A stretch of 64,000 nt of DNA, taken from an uncultured Bacteroidales bacterium. GTDB lineage: Bacteria; Bacteroidota; Bacteroidia; Bacteroidales; Paludibacteraceae. The position numbers and the translations under genes are program-made. Below the pieces are notes generated by a model. It had not been told where the DNA came from. It saw only the letters and a program-made list of their open reading frames with translations, and searched no databases. The stretch spans positions 124,001 to 188,000 of the forward strand of contig CALUNA010000003.1 of NCBI GenBank assembly GCA_944321895.1, written 5' to 3'. Below, piece by piece: positions 34,062-42,971 of the stretch (positions are counted from its first letter, which is position 1; the number at the start of each line of letters is the position of its first letter).

Positions 34062-34961
34062 ATGATTCGATTTAAGGAACTGACATTGTCCGACAAGGAC
34101 AAAATCCAATCTTACACACTCTACAGCGACCGTCAGAATTGCGACCTTGTTTTTGCCAATTTATGCAGTTGGCGTTTTCTTTACCACACCGTCTGGACGG
34201 AGATGGATGGCTTTCTTGTGTTGAAATTCCGCACGGAGGATGGCTGGGCGTATATGTTGCCGGTTGGTCACGGCGATTTGAAAAAAGTCCTGGCCGATTT
34301 GATGGCTGATGCGCGGGAGTGTGGCCATCCGTTCCGCATGTTTGGTATTTGCAACGATACCATGCCTGAAATTGAATTGCTCATGCCGGAACATTTCCGC
34401 TTCTCCATTGACCGGAATTATGCCGATTACATTTATTCGCGTGAAAGTCTGGCCACTTTGCAAGGCAAGAAACTGCAGTCCAAGCGCAACCATATCAACC
34501 GTTTCAAGAATATGTACAGCTACGAATACCTGCCTTTGTCGCCGGATTTGGTGCCCGAATGCCTGGCGTTGGAGCGCAAGTGGTTCCGTGCAAACACCGA
34601 GCACGAGCAACGCGCCCTGCTGGCGGAAAAGGAATCGATGACTTATGCGCTCAAACATCTTGACAGGCTTGATATTACGGGTGGCGTTTTGTGTGTCGAA
34701 GGAAACATTGCAGCCTTTACGTTCGGGGCGCCGGTCAACCAGACCACGTTTGATGTGTGCGTGGAAAAAGCCGATGTTTCCATAGAGGGTGCATATACGA
34801 TGATTAACAACGAGTTTGTCAAGCATTTGCCGGAGCAATATGTTTACATAAACCGGGAGGAGGATTTGGGCATAGAAGGTTTGCGTGCGGCCAAAATTTC
34901 TTACCAGCCGGTTTGTATTTTGGAAAAATATGTGGCTGAATTGAAAACGGAAGTACGATGA
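34062..34961 (+). CDS. DUF2156 (phosphatidylglycerol lysyltransferase C-terminal-like) protein
   Basis: A 299-residue soluble protein made of two GNAT-like halves. Typical DUF2156 features are CDLVFANLCSWRFLYHT, DGWAYMLPVGHGDLKKVL, the basic patch LQGKKLQSKRNHINRFKN and ITGGVLCVEGNIAAFTFGAP. This fold is shared with the catalytic domain of MprF and with Fem-type aminoacyl transferases. No membrane segments are present, so it is not MprF itself. The acceptor is unknown. It overlaps the following GNAT gene by four bases (ATGA), and the two were probably acquired or retained as a pair. Confidence 0.85.
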   Translation: MIRFKELTLSDKDKIQSYTLYSDRQNCDLVFANLCSWRFLYHTVWTEMDGFLVLKFRTEDGWAYMLPVGHGDLKKVLADLMADARECGHPFRMFGICNDTMPEIELLMPEHFRFSIDRNYADYIYSRESLATLQGKKLQSKRNHINRFKNMYSYEYLPLSPDLVPECLALERKWFRANTEHEQRALLAEKESMTYALKHLDRLDITGGVLCVEGNIAAFTFGAPVNQTTFDVCVEKADVSIEGAYTMINNEFVKHLPEQYVYINREEDLGIEGLRAAKISYQPVCILEKYVAELKTEVR

Positions 34962-35959
34962 GAACGGCCAACGAGGAACTTTGGAAAATCTGTTTCGGCG
35001 ACAGCGATGCGTTCATAAGACTTTATTTTGACCGTTGCACCACAGATGCCAATACGATGGCAATCTGGCAGGATGGCCGTTTGGCTGCGGCTTTGCAAAT
35101 GTTACCCTATTCCATGACTTTCCCAGTGGGAACGGTTCCTGCATCCTATGTTTCCGGTGCATGCACGCATCCCGATTTCCGTAACCGCGGTTTAATGCGC
35201 GCTTTGCTCGCGCAGACGCACCGGCGCATGTTTGCCGATGGTGCCTGGTTCTCTTTCCTGATTCCGGCCGAGCCGTGGTTGTGGGATTATTATGCCAAAT
35301 CGGGCTATGCAACAGCCTTTTGGCAGACTTCCTTGCAGATTTCTTGTCCGGATGTTCATGATGCCGGTCTGCGTATCAGCCGTTACGGAGCGGCGCGTTG
35401 GCAGCAGGTGGCGACATTTTTTGAGTCGTCCATGCGGAAACGGTCGTATTGCATACAGCATACGCCGGAAAATTTGCAGACGGTTATCATGGATTTGCAG
35501 TTGTCCGGCGGTGATGTCTGGATTGCGGAGCGGGAACAAACGGAAGGTCTGTTGTTTGCTTTGCCGCAAGATGATGTTTTGCGGGTTACGGAGTTGTTGG
35601 TTTCCGATGAAATCGTGGAAAACTGTTTATTGGCTGCTGCCGGTAAATTTTATGGCAAGGCTTTGGTTTCTATGGTAAAACCTGTTGCTGCCGGAGCAGG
35701 GCAACCGTTAGGGATGGCGCGGGTGCTGCGGCCGTATGAGCTGCTGGCCTGGTATGCGAAAAATCATCCTGGCTTGTCGGCGGCTTATTGCTTGTATGAT
35801 GATGCCTTGCCGCAAAATTCAGGTACGTATATTATTTCTGATGGCATATGCACTGTTGCTCATGATGAGATTTCCGGTGCGGAAACACTGGATGCAGGCG
35901 GATGCAGCCGTCTGCTTTTCGATGGTTTGAATGCTTATATGAGTCTGATGCTGAACTGA
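34958..35959 (+). CDS. GNAT-family N-acetyltransferase
   Basis: A 333-residue protein. The N-terminal GNAT domain has the acetyl-CoA motif A in VSGACTHPDFRNRGLMRALL (R-x-x-G-L/A pattern) and FSFLIPAEPWLWDYYAKSGY. The C-terminal part looks like a second, degenerate GNAT-like plus SCP2-like region as in Eis-type proteins (LFALPQDDVLRVTELLVSD). The substrate is not predictable. It is coupled to the DUF2156 gene and converges on sufE with a five-base gap. Confidence 0.85.
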   Translation: MRTANEELWKICFGDSDAFIRLYFDRCTTDANTMAIWQDGRLAAALQMLPYSMTFPVGTVPASYVSGACTHPDFRNRGLMRALLAQTHRRMFADGAWFSFLIPAEPWLWDYYAKSGYATAFWQTSLQISCPDVHDAGLRISRYGAARWQQVATFFESSMRKRSYCIQHTPENLQTVIMDLQLSGGDVWIAEREQTEGLLFALPQDDVLRVTELLVSDEIVENCLLAAAGKFYGKALVSMVKPVAAGAGQPLGMARVLRPYELLAWYAKNHPGLSAAYCLYDDALPQNSGTYIISDGICTVAHDEISGAETLDAGGCSRLLFDGLNAYMSLMLN

Positions 35960-35964
35960 CTACC

Positions 35965-36387
35965 TTATTTTTGAGTGGCCTGGAATGCAAGTGCATACAT
36001 TTTCATTTGTTTCACCATGGCAAGCAGTCCGTTGCTGCGTGTCGGCGACAAATGCTCTTTCAGTCCGATGCGGTCGATGAAATACAAATCTGCATGCAGG
36101 ATCTCATCGGGTGTGTGGCCGCTCAGCACCTTGATAAGCAATGAAACGATTCCTTTGACCAGGATTGCATCGCTGTCACCGGCAAAAATAACATTGCCTT
36201 GCCGCATCTCGGCGTGCAACCACACGCGGCTCTGACATCCTTCAATCAGATTTTGAGGAATACGGTATTCTTCGGGAAACGGTTCGAGCGCGTTGCCCAG
36301 ATCAATGAGCATTCCATATTTGTCCATCCAGTCTTCCAATACGGAAAAATCTTCGATAATCTCGTCTTGTAATTCGTTGATTGTCAT
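35965..36387 (-). CDS. sufE: SufE-family Fe-S cluster assembly sulfur acceptor
   Basis: A 140-residue protein. MTINELQDEIIEDFSVLEDWMDKY is a typical SufE start. The sulfur-accepting Cys lies in LIEGCQSRVWLHAE, followed by GDSDAILVKGIVSLLIKVLSGHTPDEIL and RIGLKEHLSPTRSNGLLAMV. SufE takes persulfide from SufS and passes it to the SufBCD scaffold. No suf genes are nearby. The ATG at 36387 was chosen because a -7-like box (TACCTTTG on the minus strand, 36443-36436) lies between it and the upstream in-frame ATG at 36462. Confidence 0.92.
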   Translation of the reverse strand: MTINELQDEIIEDFSVLEDWMDKYGMLIDLGNALEPFPEEYRIPQNLIEGCQSRVWLHAEMRQGNVIFAGDSDAILVKGIVSLLIKVLSGHTPDEILHADLYFIDRIGLKEHLSPTRSNGLLAMVKQMKMYALAFQATQK

Positions 36388-36435
36388 AATCGGAATTTTT
36401 TTATGTCGTTTTTCCCACCTTGCGGAATCCGCTTG

Positions 36436-36443
36436 CAAAGGTA
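36436..36443 (-). promoter_or_regulatory. Bacteroidetes -7 box for sufE
   Basis: TACCTTTG on the minus strand, 48 bases before the sufE ATG. No TTTG is found at the -33 position. Confidence 0.5.
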
Positions 36444-36490
36444 AGGATAAAATCGGATACACGGATGTGTTTTCTGCAGCTCAAGGAAAT

Positions 36491-39400
36491 TCAGAACAAC
36501 GACATTTGGTCGCTCTCGTCCGGCTCTTTGTCTTTTTTTATTTTCCGGTTTTTCCGGATTGTCTTTTCTGCCGGAAGCGAATCATCCGGAATGTTGGCCA
36601 CTATTTCCATTTGGATGTCGTCGCCTGGTATGGACTGCGTTGATTCCAGTGTGTCCGATTTTCTGTCCGGTTCCGATGCCTTGCTTTCTGCTGCTTGCTT
36701 TTCCGTGTTTTCGGTGTCTTGGACAACAATGTTTTCCGTTCCGGTTTCTTTGGCTACGTTTGTGTCCGTATTTTCCGTGTTTTTCTCATTCGGAACACTT
36801 GCGGGTTCTGTGTTTTCAACGGTTTCCGGTTGTTCGTTTCCGGTTGGTTTGCCCATATTTTCCGTTGTTTCTTCATCGTTGCCCGTACCATTGTTTTCAT
36901 TTTCATCCGGCAGTTCCGGCTCTTCTGGAGTTATGTCTTCGATTTGCGCAATCTCGTATGTGCTGATACGTTTTCCCTTTGCTTTAAATCCTTTTATGCC
37001 GATGAAATCGGTAACATTGATTTCCAATGCTTCACGGAAAGCATCTGCTCCTCCGAACGTAACCTTGAAAAGCGGTGCGTTCTGGTCGGAAAGTAATGTG
37101 AGCCGCGAGTGCGGATTGTCGCCGAGGAAGTTTTGTGGCTTCTTGTTCGCTTCGATGACAAAGCGTTTCAGGTAATAATATTTCTGGTCGGCATCCCAGA
37201 GAGCCAATGACCAGACCTTGTCCGCCTGGAATTTTTCCATGCGCAGGATATTATTGTCAAAATGGTTGGTTGGGTCAAAGTCGGTCGTGTAGAACTCGCC
37301 GCTGACGGTAATGACGAGCACGAGGTCATCGCTGTGGAATTCGCCCAGATAGTCGCCGCGTCCGTCGTAATTGAGCCGCAGCACGTCGGGGTCGAACCAG
37401 ACTTGCCGGCCGCCCAGCGTGGAACCTCCTTTTTGTTTCAGGGTGATTTTGTGTATGTCGTTTTTCGAGAGCAGATTGCCCATGCTTTGGCGTCCCTTTA
37501 CGGCAATGGTGCTGAAATCCTTTTCAAACGACAGTTTTTTGATGCGTGGTCCCGGACGCAGCACGACACGGATAATCTCGGCTTCGCCGTTCGGATTGGC
37601 CGTGAAATAAAGCACCTTGGAACCGGGCTTGCCTTGCGTCAGGTCGTAATCCTTGTCGCGCGCAATTCCTTTGATGGCAAAACGTTTGATGTAGAACGGA
37701 CCGGTTTTTCCGTCGCGGTAAACCACGTTGTAGATGGTGCGTACATCGTTTTTCTTGAATACATCGACATACAGGATGTTTGTGCCGACGAACAGTTTCT
37801 CGGCCACCTTGACGACTTTGTATTTGCCATCCTTGAAAAAAATAATGATGTCGTCTATCTCGGAGCAGTTGCACACAAATTCGTCTTTTTTCAGGCCGGT
37901 GCCGATAAAGCCTTCGTTGCGGTTTACATACAGTTTTTCGTTGGCTTCGGCCACTTTGGCGGCTACGATGGTTTCAAAGTTGCGCAATTCGGTCAGGCGC
38001 GGGTAACGGCTGCCGTATTTTTTCTTCAGGCTTTCGAACCAGCTGATGGCGTAGGCAACCAAATGTTCCAGATGGTAATTGATTTCGTCGATTTTCTTGC
38101 GTATGGCCAGAAGTTGGTCGTTTGCCTTGTCGGAATCAAATTTGGTGATACGCATCATTTTGATTTCGAGCAGTTTTTGCAGGTCTTCGGTGCGCACTTC
38201 GCGTATCAGTGAGGGTTTGAACGGGGTCAGACGTTTGTCGATATGCGCCATGGCTTCTTTCGGCGAGCGGCTGTCCTCGAATTCCTTGTCCTTGTAGATG
38301 CGTTCCTCGATGAAAATTTTTTCCAGCGAAATGAAAAACAGCTGTTCTTCCAACTCGCCTTTCTGGATTTCCAGTTCGCGCTGCAGCAGATATTTGGTGT
38401 GGTCGGTGCTGATGCGCAACAGTTCGCTGACGGTGATGAACATCGGTTTTTTGTCGCGTATGACGCAACAGTTCGGTGAGATGTTCAGTTCGCAGTCTGT
38501 GAAGGCGTAGAGTGCGTCAATGGTTTTGTCAGACGAGCTTCCGGGTTGCAGGTGCACCAGAATCTCCACGTTGGCCGATGTGTTGTCATCGACTTTGCGT
38601 ATCTTGATTTTGCCTTTGTCGTTGGCCTTTATGATGGAGTCGATGAGTTTGGTCGTGTTCGTGCCGTATGGAATTTCGCTTATGACCAGGGTTTTGTTGT
38701 CCTGTTTGGTTATTTTTGCGCGTATTTTGACCACGCCGCCGCGTTCGCCGTCGTTGTAACGGCTCACGTCGATGGAACCGCCTGTCGGGAAGTCGGGGTA
38801 GAGCGCGAAAGGCTCGCCTTTCAGGTAGGCGACAGAGGCATCGAGCAGTTCGTTGAAGTTGTGCGGCAGGATTTTCGAGTTGAGCCCGACGGCAATGCCT
38901 TCCACGCCTTGCGCCAATAGTAGCGGGAATTTCACCGGCAGGTTGATGGGCTCTTTGTTGCGGCCGTCGTACGACAGTTTCCATTCCGTTGTTTTCGGGT
39001 TGAATACGGCTTCCAACGCGAATTTGCTCAAGCGTGCCTCGATATATCGCGGTGCGGCCGCGCTGTCGCCGGTCAGGATGTTGCCCCAGTTTCCCTGGCA
39101 GTCTATGAGCAGGTCTTTTTGTCCGAGTTGCACGAGTGCGTCGCCGATGGATGCGTCGCCGTGCGGGTGGAACTGCATGGTGTGCCCCACAATGTTCGCC
39201 ACTTTGTTGTAACGTCCGTCGTCCAGGCGTTTCATGGCGTGCAGTATGCGGCGTTGTACGGGTTTCAAACCATCATATACATCGGGCACGGCACGTTCCA
39301 GAATAACGTAGGATGCATAGTCCAGAAACCAGTTCTGGTACATGCCGGTCAGGTGGTATTTTACGGACGCATCTGAACTGAAATGTACCTGGTAGGTGGA

Positions 39401-39508
39401 ATGTTCAACAGGAGTGGCCTCATCATCGTTTTGTTCCTGCCCGGCCGTTTCTTCGTCCCGGACATTCAAAACATCGTCTTCATCGTGGCTGTCATCAATC
39501 ATGCTCAT
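36491..39508 (-). CDS. parC: DNA topoisomerase IV/gyrase subunit A
   Basis: A 1005-residue type IIA topoisomerase A subunit. It has a Glu/Asp-rich leader, then the breakage-reunion domain (DYASYVILERAVPDVYDGLKPVQRRILHAM, NIVGHTMQFHPHGDASIGDALV), with the DNA-cleaving Tyr in GDSAAAPRYIEARLS. A tower and coiled coil follow, then a beta-pinwheel CTD (KGRQSMGNLLSKNDIHKI, GGSTLGGRQVWFD). An acidic low-complexity tail of about 130 residues ends in DESDQMSLF, resembling a sliding-clamp-binding peptide. The Bacteroidales ParC-type layout without a GyrA box favours topoisomerase IV, which decatenates chromosomes. parE is not adjacent. It has its own promoter between folB and itself. Confidence 0.88.
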   Translation of the reverse strand: MSMIDDSHDEDDVLNVRDEETAGQEQNDDEATPVEHSTYQVHFSSDASVKYHLTGMYQNWFLDYASYVILERAVPDVYDGLKPVQRRILHAMKRLDDGRYNKVANIVGHTMQFHPHGDASIGDALVQLGQKDLLIDCQGNWGNILTGDSAAAPRYIEARLSKFALEAVFNPKTTEWKLSYDGRNKEPINLPVKFPLLLAQGVEGIAVGLNSKILPHNFNELLDASVAYLKGEPFALYPDFPTGGSIDVSRYNDGERGGVVKIRAKITKQDNKTLVISEIPYGTNTTKLIDSIIKANDKGKIKIRKVDDNTSANVEILVHLQPGSSSDKTIDALYAFTDCELNISPNCCVIRDKKPMFITVSELLRISTDHTKYLLQRELEIQKGELEEQLFFISLEKIFIEERIYKDKEFEDSRSPKEAMAHIDKRLTPFKPSLIREVRTEDLQKLLEIKMMRITKFDSDKANDQLLAIRKKIDEINYHLEHLVAYAISWFESLKKKYGSRYPRLTELRNFETIVAAKVAEANEKLYVNRNEGFIGTGLKKDEFVCNCSEIDDIIIFFKDGKYKVVKVAEKLFVGTNILYVDVFKKNDVRTIYNVVYRDGKTGPFYIKRFAIKGIARDKDYDLTQGKPGSKVLYFTANPNGEAEIIRVVLRPGPRIKKLSFEKDFSTIAVKGRQSMGNLLSKNDIHKITLKQKGGSTLGGRQVWFDPDVLRLNYDGRGDYLGEFHSDDLVLVITVSGEFYTTDFDPTNHFDNNILRMEKFQADKVWSLALWDADQKYYYLKRFVIEANKKPQNFLGDNPHSRLTLLSDQNAPLFKVTFGGADAFREALEINVTDFIGIKGFKAKGKRISTYEIAQIEDITPEEPELPDENENNGTGNDEETTENMGKPTGNEQPETVENTEPASVPNEKNTENTDTNVAKETGTENIVVQDTENTEKQAAESKASEPDRKSDTLESTQSIPGDDIQMEIVANIPDDSLPAEKTIRKNRKIKKDKEPDESDQMSLF

Positions 39509-39531
39509 AAGTAGTGTTTTTCAAAAACATG

Positions 39532-39562
39532 CAAAGTTAGGATTTTTTTTTCGTTTTTCAAA
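39532..39562 (-). promoter_or_regulatory. Bacteroidetes promoter for the topoisomerase gene
   Basis: On the minus strand TTTG (39562-39559), 19 bases, TAACTTTG (39539-39532), 23 bases before the ATG. It overlaps the last codons of folB. Confidence 0.8.
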
Positions 39563-39899
39563 GCTCCACGCTTGCCCATTCCACTTGTCCGCCCAGCGGC
39601 GGATAGCGTTTGGAAACCCTCACGCTTATGTCTGTTACTTCGGGAAATTGCCTGCGTATTCCGGTTTTGATGCGTGCGGCCACGTGTTCCAGCATGTTGG
39701 AGGGTATTTCCATTTCGTGTTTTACAATATCGTAAAGTTGCTGATAGTTTAGCGTGTCTTCCAGTTCATCTGTCCGGCAGGCGGCACATTCGGGTAGTTC
39801 AATTGTCAGATTTACCAGGAAATGGTTGCCGTTCTTTTTTTCTTCAGGAAAATAGCCGTGATAGGCAAAAAAGCGCATGTTGGTCAGAATGATTTTCAT
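39558..39899 (-). CDS. folB: Dihydroneopterin aldolase
   Basis: A 113-residue protein of the FolB/FolX tunnelling fold: KIILTNMRFFAYHGYFPEEKKNG, FLVNLTIELP, DTLNYQQLYDIVKHEM, NMLEHVAARI and SVRVSKRYPPLGGQVEWASVEL. It makes 6-hydroxymethyl-dihydropterin in folate synthesis. The conserved Glu of the pterin anchor is in the MLEHVA segment and the catalytic Lys in VSKRYPP. The start overlaps xseA by four bases. Confidence 0.93.
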   Translation of the reverse strand: MKIILTNMRFFAYHGYFPEEKKNGNHFLVNLTIELPECAACRTDELEDTLNYQQLYDIVKHEMEIPSNMLEHVAARIKTGIRRQFPEVTDISVRVSKRYPPLGGQVEWASVEL

Positions 39900-41071
39900 G
39901 TTTTATCGGTTTGGTTGTTAATGGTAGATATTACGGTTCCATCGGCAAATTCGGTTGTGATTTGGTCGCCGGCAGTCAGTGCGGAAACCGAGGTTACGGG
40001 TTTGCCGTTTTTCAGTGTCAGTGTGTATCCTTGTTTCAATATCCGCATGGGCGAATGCAGTTCGATGGTTTTTTGCAGGAGTTCCAGCTTGTTCCGTTGT
40101 CGTGTAAGCCACCGTTCATTGGCTGCCGTGAAGCGCATGGCCAGCATGTCGATGCGACGTTGTTGCCTGTCAGACAGGTTTTCGATGGCTTGCAGCAGGC
40201 GCTGTTTTTGTTGTGCAATGATGTCTGCCTGCCGTTTCATGCAGTTAACGAAAAATTCGGCAGTGGCTGTCGGGGTTTTCAGCGAGGTGTGCGCCACCAT
40301 GTCCAAAACGCTCACGTCGCGCAAATGCCCGATGCCGGTAACGACGGGCAGTGGGAATTGGGCGCAGTTGAGTGCGAGTTCGTAGCGGTCAAAGCAACTG
40401 AGGTTGGTTGTCGCGCCGCCGCCGCGTATGATGACAACCGCGTCGAAATCTTCCGTGCGACTGAAAATCTGCTCCAGCGCATGGATGATGCTTGCTTCGG
40501 CATTCTCGCCTTGCATGATGGCAGCGAACAGTTCCGTTCGGAAGGCGAAACCGTAAGGATTTTGTTGCAACTGGTGGCAGAAATCGCCGTAACCTGCGGC
40601 TGTTTCCGATGAAATGATGGCCAGGCGCTGCGGCAGGGTGGGGAACGGCAACTGCTTGTTCATGTCCATGACGCCGTCGGCTTGCAATTGTGCAATGATT
40701 TTTTGGCGTTGCCGTGCCATGTCGCCAATGGTGTAGGTCGGGTTGATGTCGTTTATGTTCAGTTGCAGCCCGTATGCCGGATGGAACTCGACCAGGACGG
40801 ATACCAGGATTTGCAGTCCGGCGTGCAACGCCTGTCCTGTTTCCTGTTCAAAGTAGGGTTTCAGTATGCCGAATATGTTTGCCCAGCAAACGGCCCGCAT
40901 TTTGGCTATTATGCGACTGGAGGATTCGTCTTTTTCGATTAGTTCCATGTAGCAGTGCCCGTTGCGTATGCTTAATTCCGAAATTTCCGAACGTACCCAG
41001 ACTGTTTCTGAAAAATCGGCACTGATACTGTCGGATATGTCGGCACAAAGCTGTGAAAGAGTAAGTTCCAT
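39896..41071 (-). CDS. xseA: Exodeoxyribonuclease VII large subunit
   Basis: A 391-residue protein. An N-terminal OB fold (MELTLSQLCADISDSISADF, VWVRSEISELSIRNGHCYMELIE) leads into the catalytic core (PQRLAIISSETAAGYGDFCHQL, DAVVIIRGGGATTNLSCFDRYELA, PVVTGIGHLRDVSVLDMVAHTSLKTPTA) and a long C-terminal coiled coil ending GYTLTLKNGKPVTSVSALTAGD. With XseB it degrades single-stranded DNA from both ends. The small-subunit gene is not visible here. The ATG at 41071 lies just downstream of its promoter, and a longer frame from 41128 would begin inside the promoter. Confidence 0.94.
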   Translation of the reverse strand: MELTLSQLCADISDSISADFSETVWVRSEISELSIRNGHCYMELIEKDESSSRIIAKMRAVCWANIFGILKPYFEQETGQALHAGLQILVSVLVEFHPAYGLQLNINDINPTYTIGDMARQRQKIIAQLQADGVMDMNKQLPFPTLPQRLAIISSETAAGYGDFCHQLQQNPYGFAFRTELFAAIMQGENAEASIIHALEQIFSRTEDFDAVVIIRGGGATTNLSCFDRYELALNCAQFPLPVVTGIGHLRDVSVLDMVAHTSLKTPTATAEFFVNCMKRQADIIAQQKQRLLQAIENLSDRQQRRIDMLAMRFTAANERWLTRQRNKLELLQKTIELHSPMRILKQGYTLTLKNGKPVTSVSALTAGDQITTEFADGTVISTINNQTDKT

Positions 41072-41105
41072 AAATGCAGGCAGGAGATTTGTGGTTTTCT
41101 GCATG

Positions 41106-41136
41106 CAAATGTATGGAAAATATGGCAAAATTCAAT
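41106..41136 (-). promoter_or_regulatory. Bacteroidetes promoter for xseA-folB
   Basis: On the minus strand ATTG (41136-41133), 19 bases, TACATTTG (41113-41106), 34 bases before the xseA ATG. Confidence 0.75.
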
Positions 41137-41409
41137 GTCCCGTTTGGATTGGGAAAGGAATGGAGTTCACGTGTTATGTTTGTAAACAAAGGCGGAACGC
41201 CCTGGCAACCAGTTCTATGCCGCTGCATAAATTTATCCAGAGGTTGTGGGCGTCCGCCGTTGTGTTGTTGTATGGTTGCTGTGCATTTCTGTGTTCATTG
41301 TTGTGAGGAAATGCAGTGTGCCCGTTGGTGTTGTCGGTGATGACCTTTGTTTGAGATAGTGTTGTCGCTTGTATGTTTATTTCCGCAAATACTTGATTAT
41401 CAGTATTAT

Positions 41410-41422
41410 GGGGGGGGGGGGG
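41410..41422 (+). repeat. Homopolymer tract of 13 G
   Basis: Thirteen consecutive G residues lie in an otherwise AT-rich spacer, 202 bases before the -33 box of the esterase gene. Tracts of this length are prone to slippage. Confidence 0.9.
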
Positions 41423-41427
41423 TAAAT

Positions 41428-41491
41428 TTAACTATACGCGACAAAACTTTGATTTTCCGCGCTTTCCAAAAAAGTTGGTATGTATAGTTAA
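41428..41491. repeat. Inverted repeat pair flanking 44 bp
   Basis: TTAACTATAC (41428-41437) and GTATAGTTAA (41482-41491) are exact inverted copies. Extension outward gives 13 of 14 matches. It could be a hairpin, paired operators or recombination sites. Confidence 0.7.
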
Positions 41492-41623
41492 TTTTCATTT
41501 GTGTTTCATTATTGCTGCAAATATAAGTGTATTTTTAAGAAAAAACAATATTTTCGGTAATATTTCTTATGGATTGAGTGGACACTCCATGTCTGTTCGG
41601 CTGGGTGGGTTGGCTCAAATAAA

Positions 41624-41655
41624 TTTGGATGCCGTTTCCGTTTGCACTATCTTTG
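41624..41655 (+). promoter_or_regulatory. Bacteroidetes promoter for the esterase-mutS2 operon
   Basis: TTTG (41624-41627), exactly 20 bases, TATCTTTG (41648-41655), followed by the ATG at 41667 after 11 bases. Confidence 0.88.
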
Positions 41656-41666
41656 TGCGGATTATA

Positions 41667-42971
41667 ATGAAATACAGCATGAAACGTTTTTTCTTTTCTT
41701 TCTTTGCCTGCGCCTGTTGCCTGTTGGCAGTTGGGCAACGGAACAATCAAAAAGATTATGTTACGGTTATGTTTGTACCCGATCATGCCGATTGGACTTA
41801 TGAAGTGGGTGAGACGGTTCAGATTGATGTTTCGGTCAGGAAACATTATGTGGCTATACCGGACCTGGACATCACTTACGAATGGGGTATGGAACAACAT
41901 GAACCAAGAGAAACCGGAACCTTGAACACAGGAAAAGGTGTCAGATCCTTGGTCCTGAAAGGAGCCTCAGAGCCGGGTTTCATGACCTGCAAGGTTACGG
42001 CTGAGGTTGATGGCCGGGTTTATTCCAATTACATAAATGTCGGTTTTGAACCGCAGAAAATAGAACCGACGGCACAACTGCCTTCTGATTTTCAGGCATT
42101 CTGGGAAAAAGCGGTTGCTGATGCCCGTGAAACACCGCTGGAATCGATGATGACGCTTCAGCCTGATTTGTGCACTCCGTTTGCCGATGTTTATCATGTG
42201 CGCTTTCAGAATACAAAGCCAGGAACATATTTGTATGGCATGCTGTCCGTTCCTAAAAAGGAAGGGTTTTTCCCCGCCGTACTGCGTGTGCCGGGTGCCG
42301 GTGTTCGCTCCTATTCAGGCGACAAGTCATTCTTTCCGGAACATGACGTGATTACTTTGGAAATAGGTATTCACGGTATTCCGGTCAATCTGCCAACTCA
42401 GGTGTATGCCGATTTGCGTGAAAACGCACTGTCGCGCTACAATACTTACAACAACGACGACCGTGACTTGTATTATTACAAAAAAGTATATGTGGGCTGT
42501 GTGCGTGCTGTCGATTTTCTGTGCTCATTGCCCAATGTCGATACGGAGCGGCTTGCGGTTTATGGCGGCAGCCAGGGCGGCGCGTTGTCGGTTGTTACGG
42601 CGGCACTTGATAAACGTATCAAATGCTTGTCGGCTGCTTATCCGGCTTTGGCTGAGATAGCCGGATATTATCACGGTCGTGCGGCTGGTTGGCCCAAAAT
42701 ATTCAAGAATCCGGATGAAGTGTCGTTGGAAAACAAAGTGCGGGTGTCGGAATATTATGATGTGGTAAATTTTGCACGTTTTGTTACGGTGCCCGGGCTG
42801 TACATATGGGGTTACAACGACCAGGTCTGTTGCCCGACATCCACCTACTCGGTATTCAATGTCATTACGGCACCCAAGCAGCTTCTGCCTGTATTGGATT
42901 GTGCACATTGGCTTTATCCTGAACATGCGGCCATGCAACGGAACTGGCTGCTCGAACAGCTGACCAAATGA
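41667..42971 (+). CDS. Acetylxylan esterase (AXE1)/cephalosporin deacetylase-like hydrolase, secreted
   Basis: A secreted protein of 434 residues with a signal peptide (FFFSFFACACCLLAVG/QRNN, Gln at +1). Residues about 25-125 form a beta-sandwich-like N-terminal domain (VRKHYVAIPDLDITYEWGM, GFMTCKVTAEVDGRVYSNYI). The alpha/beta hydrolase follows, with PSDFQAFWEKAVADARE, the nucleophile in LAVYGGSQGGALSV and the likely catalytic His in DCAHWLYPEH. This matches AXE1-family deacetylases with an extra N-terminal domain, common in polysaccharide-degrading Bacteroidetes. The acetylated substrate is unknown and no other glycan genes are adjacent. A second ATG at 41679 is possible. It overlaps mutS2 by four bases. 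Confidence 0.87.
   Translation: MKYSMKRFFFSFFACACCLLAVGQRNNQKDYVTVMFVPDHADWTYEVGETVQIDVSVRKHYVAIPDLDITYEWGMEQHEPRETGTLNTGKGVRSLVLKGASEPGFMTCKVTAEVDGRVYSNYINVGFEPQKIEPTAQLPSDFQAFWEKAVADARETPLESMMTLQPDLCTPFADVYHVRFQNTKPGTYLYGMLSVPKKEGFFPAVLRVPGAGVRSYSGDKSFFPEHDVITLEIGIHGIPVNLPTQVYADLRENALSRYNTYNNDDRDLYYYKKVYVGCVRAVDFLCSLPNVDTERLAVYGGSQGGALSVVTAALDKRIKCLSAAYPALAEIAGYYHGRAAGWPKIFKNPDEVSLENKVRVSEYYDVVNFARFVTVPGLYIWGYNDQVCCPTSTYSVFNVITAPKQLLPVLDCAHWLYPEHAAMQRNWLLEQLTK

Larger units (their letters stand above)
41137..41623. other. Gene-free divergent spacer with a poly-G tract and inverted repeat
   Basis: No convincing gene is present. The spacer holds a run of 13 G (41410-41422) and an inverted repeat (TTAACTATAC at 41428-41437, GTATAGTTAA at 41482-41491), upstream of the esterase promoter at 41624. 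Confidence 0.7.

Noticed and set aside
41137..41623. Small coding genes in the spacer upstream of the esterase
   Set aside because: The open frames lack promoters and overlap the poly-G and inverted-repeat region; none looks like a protein.
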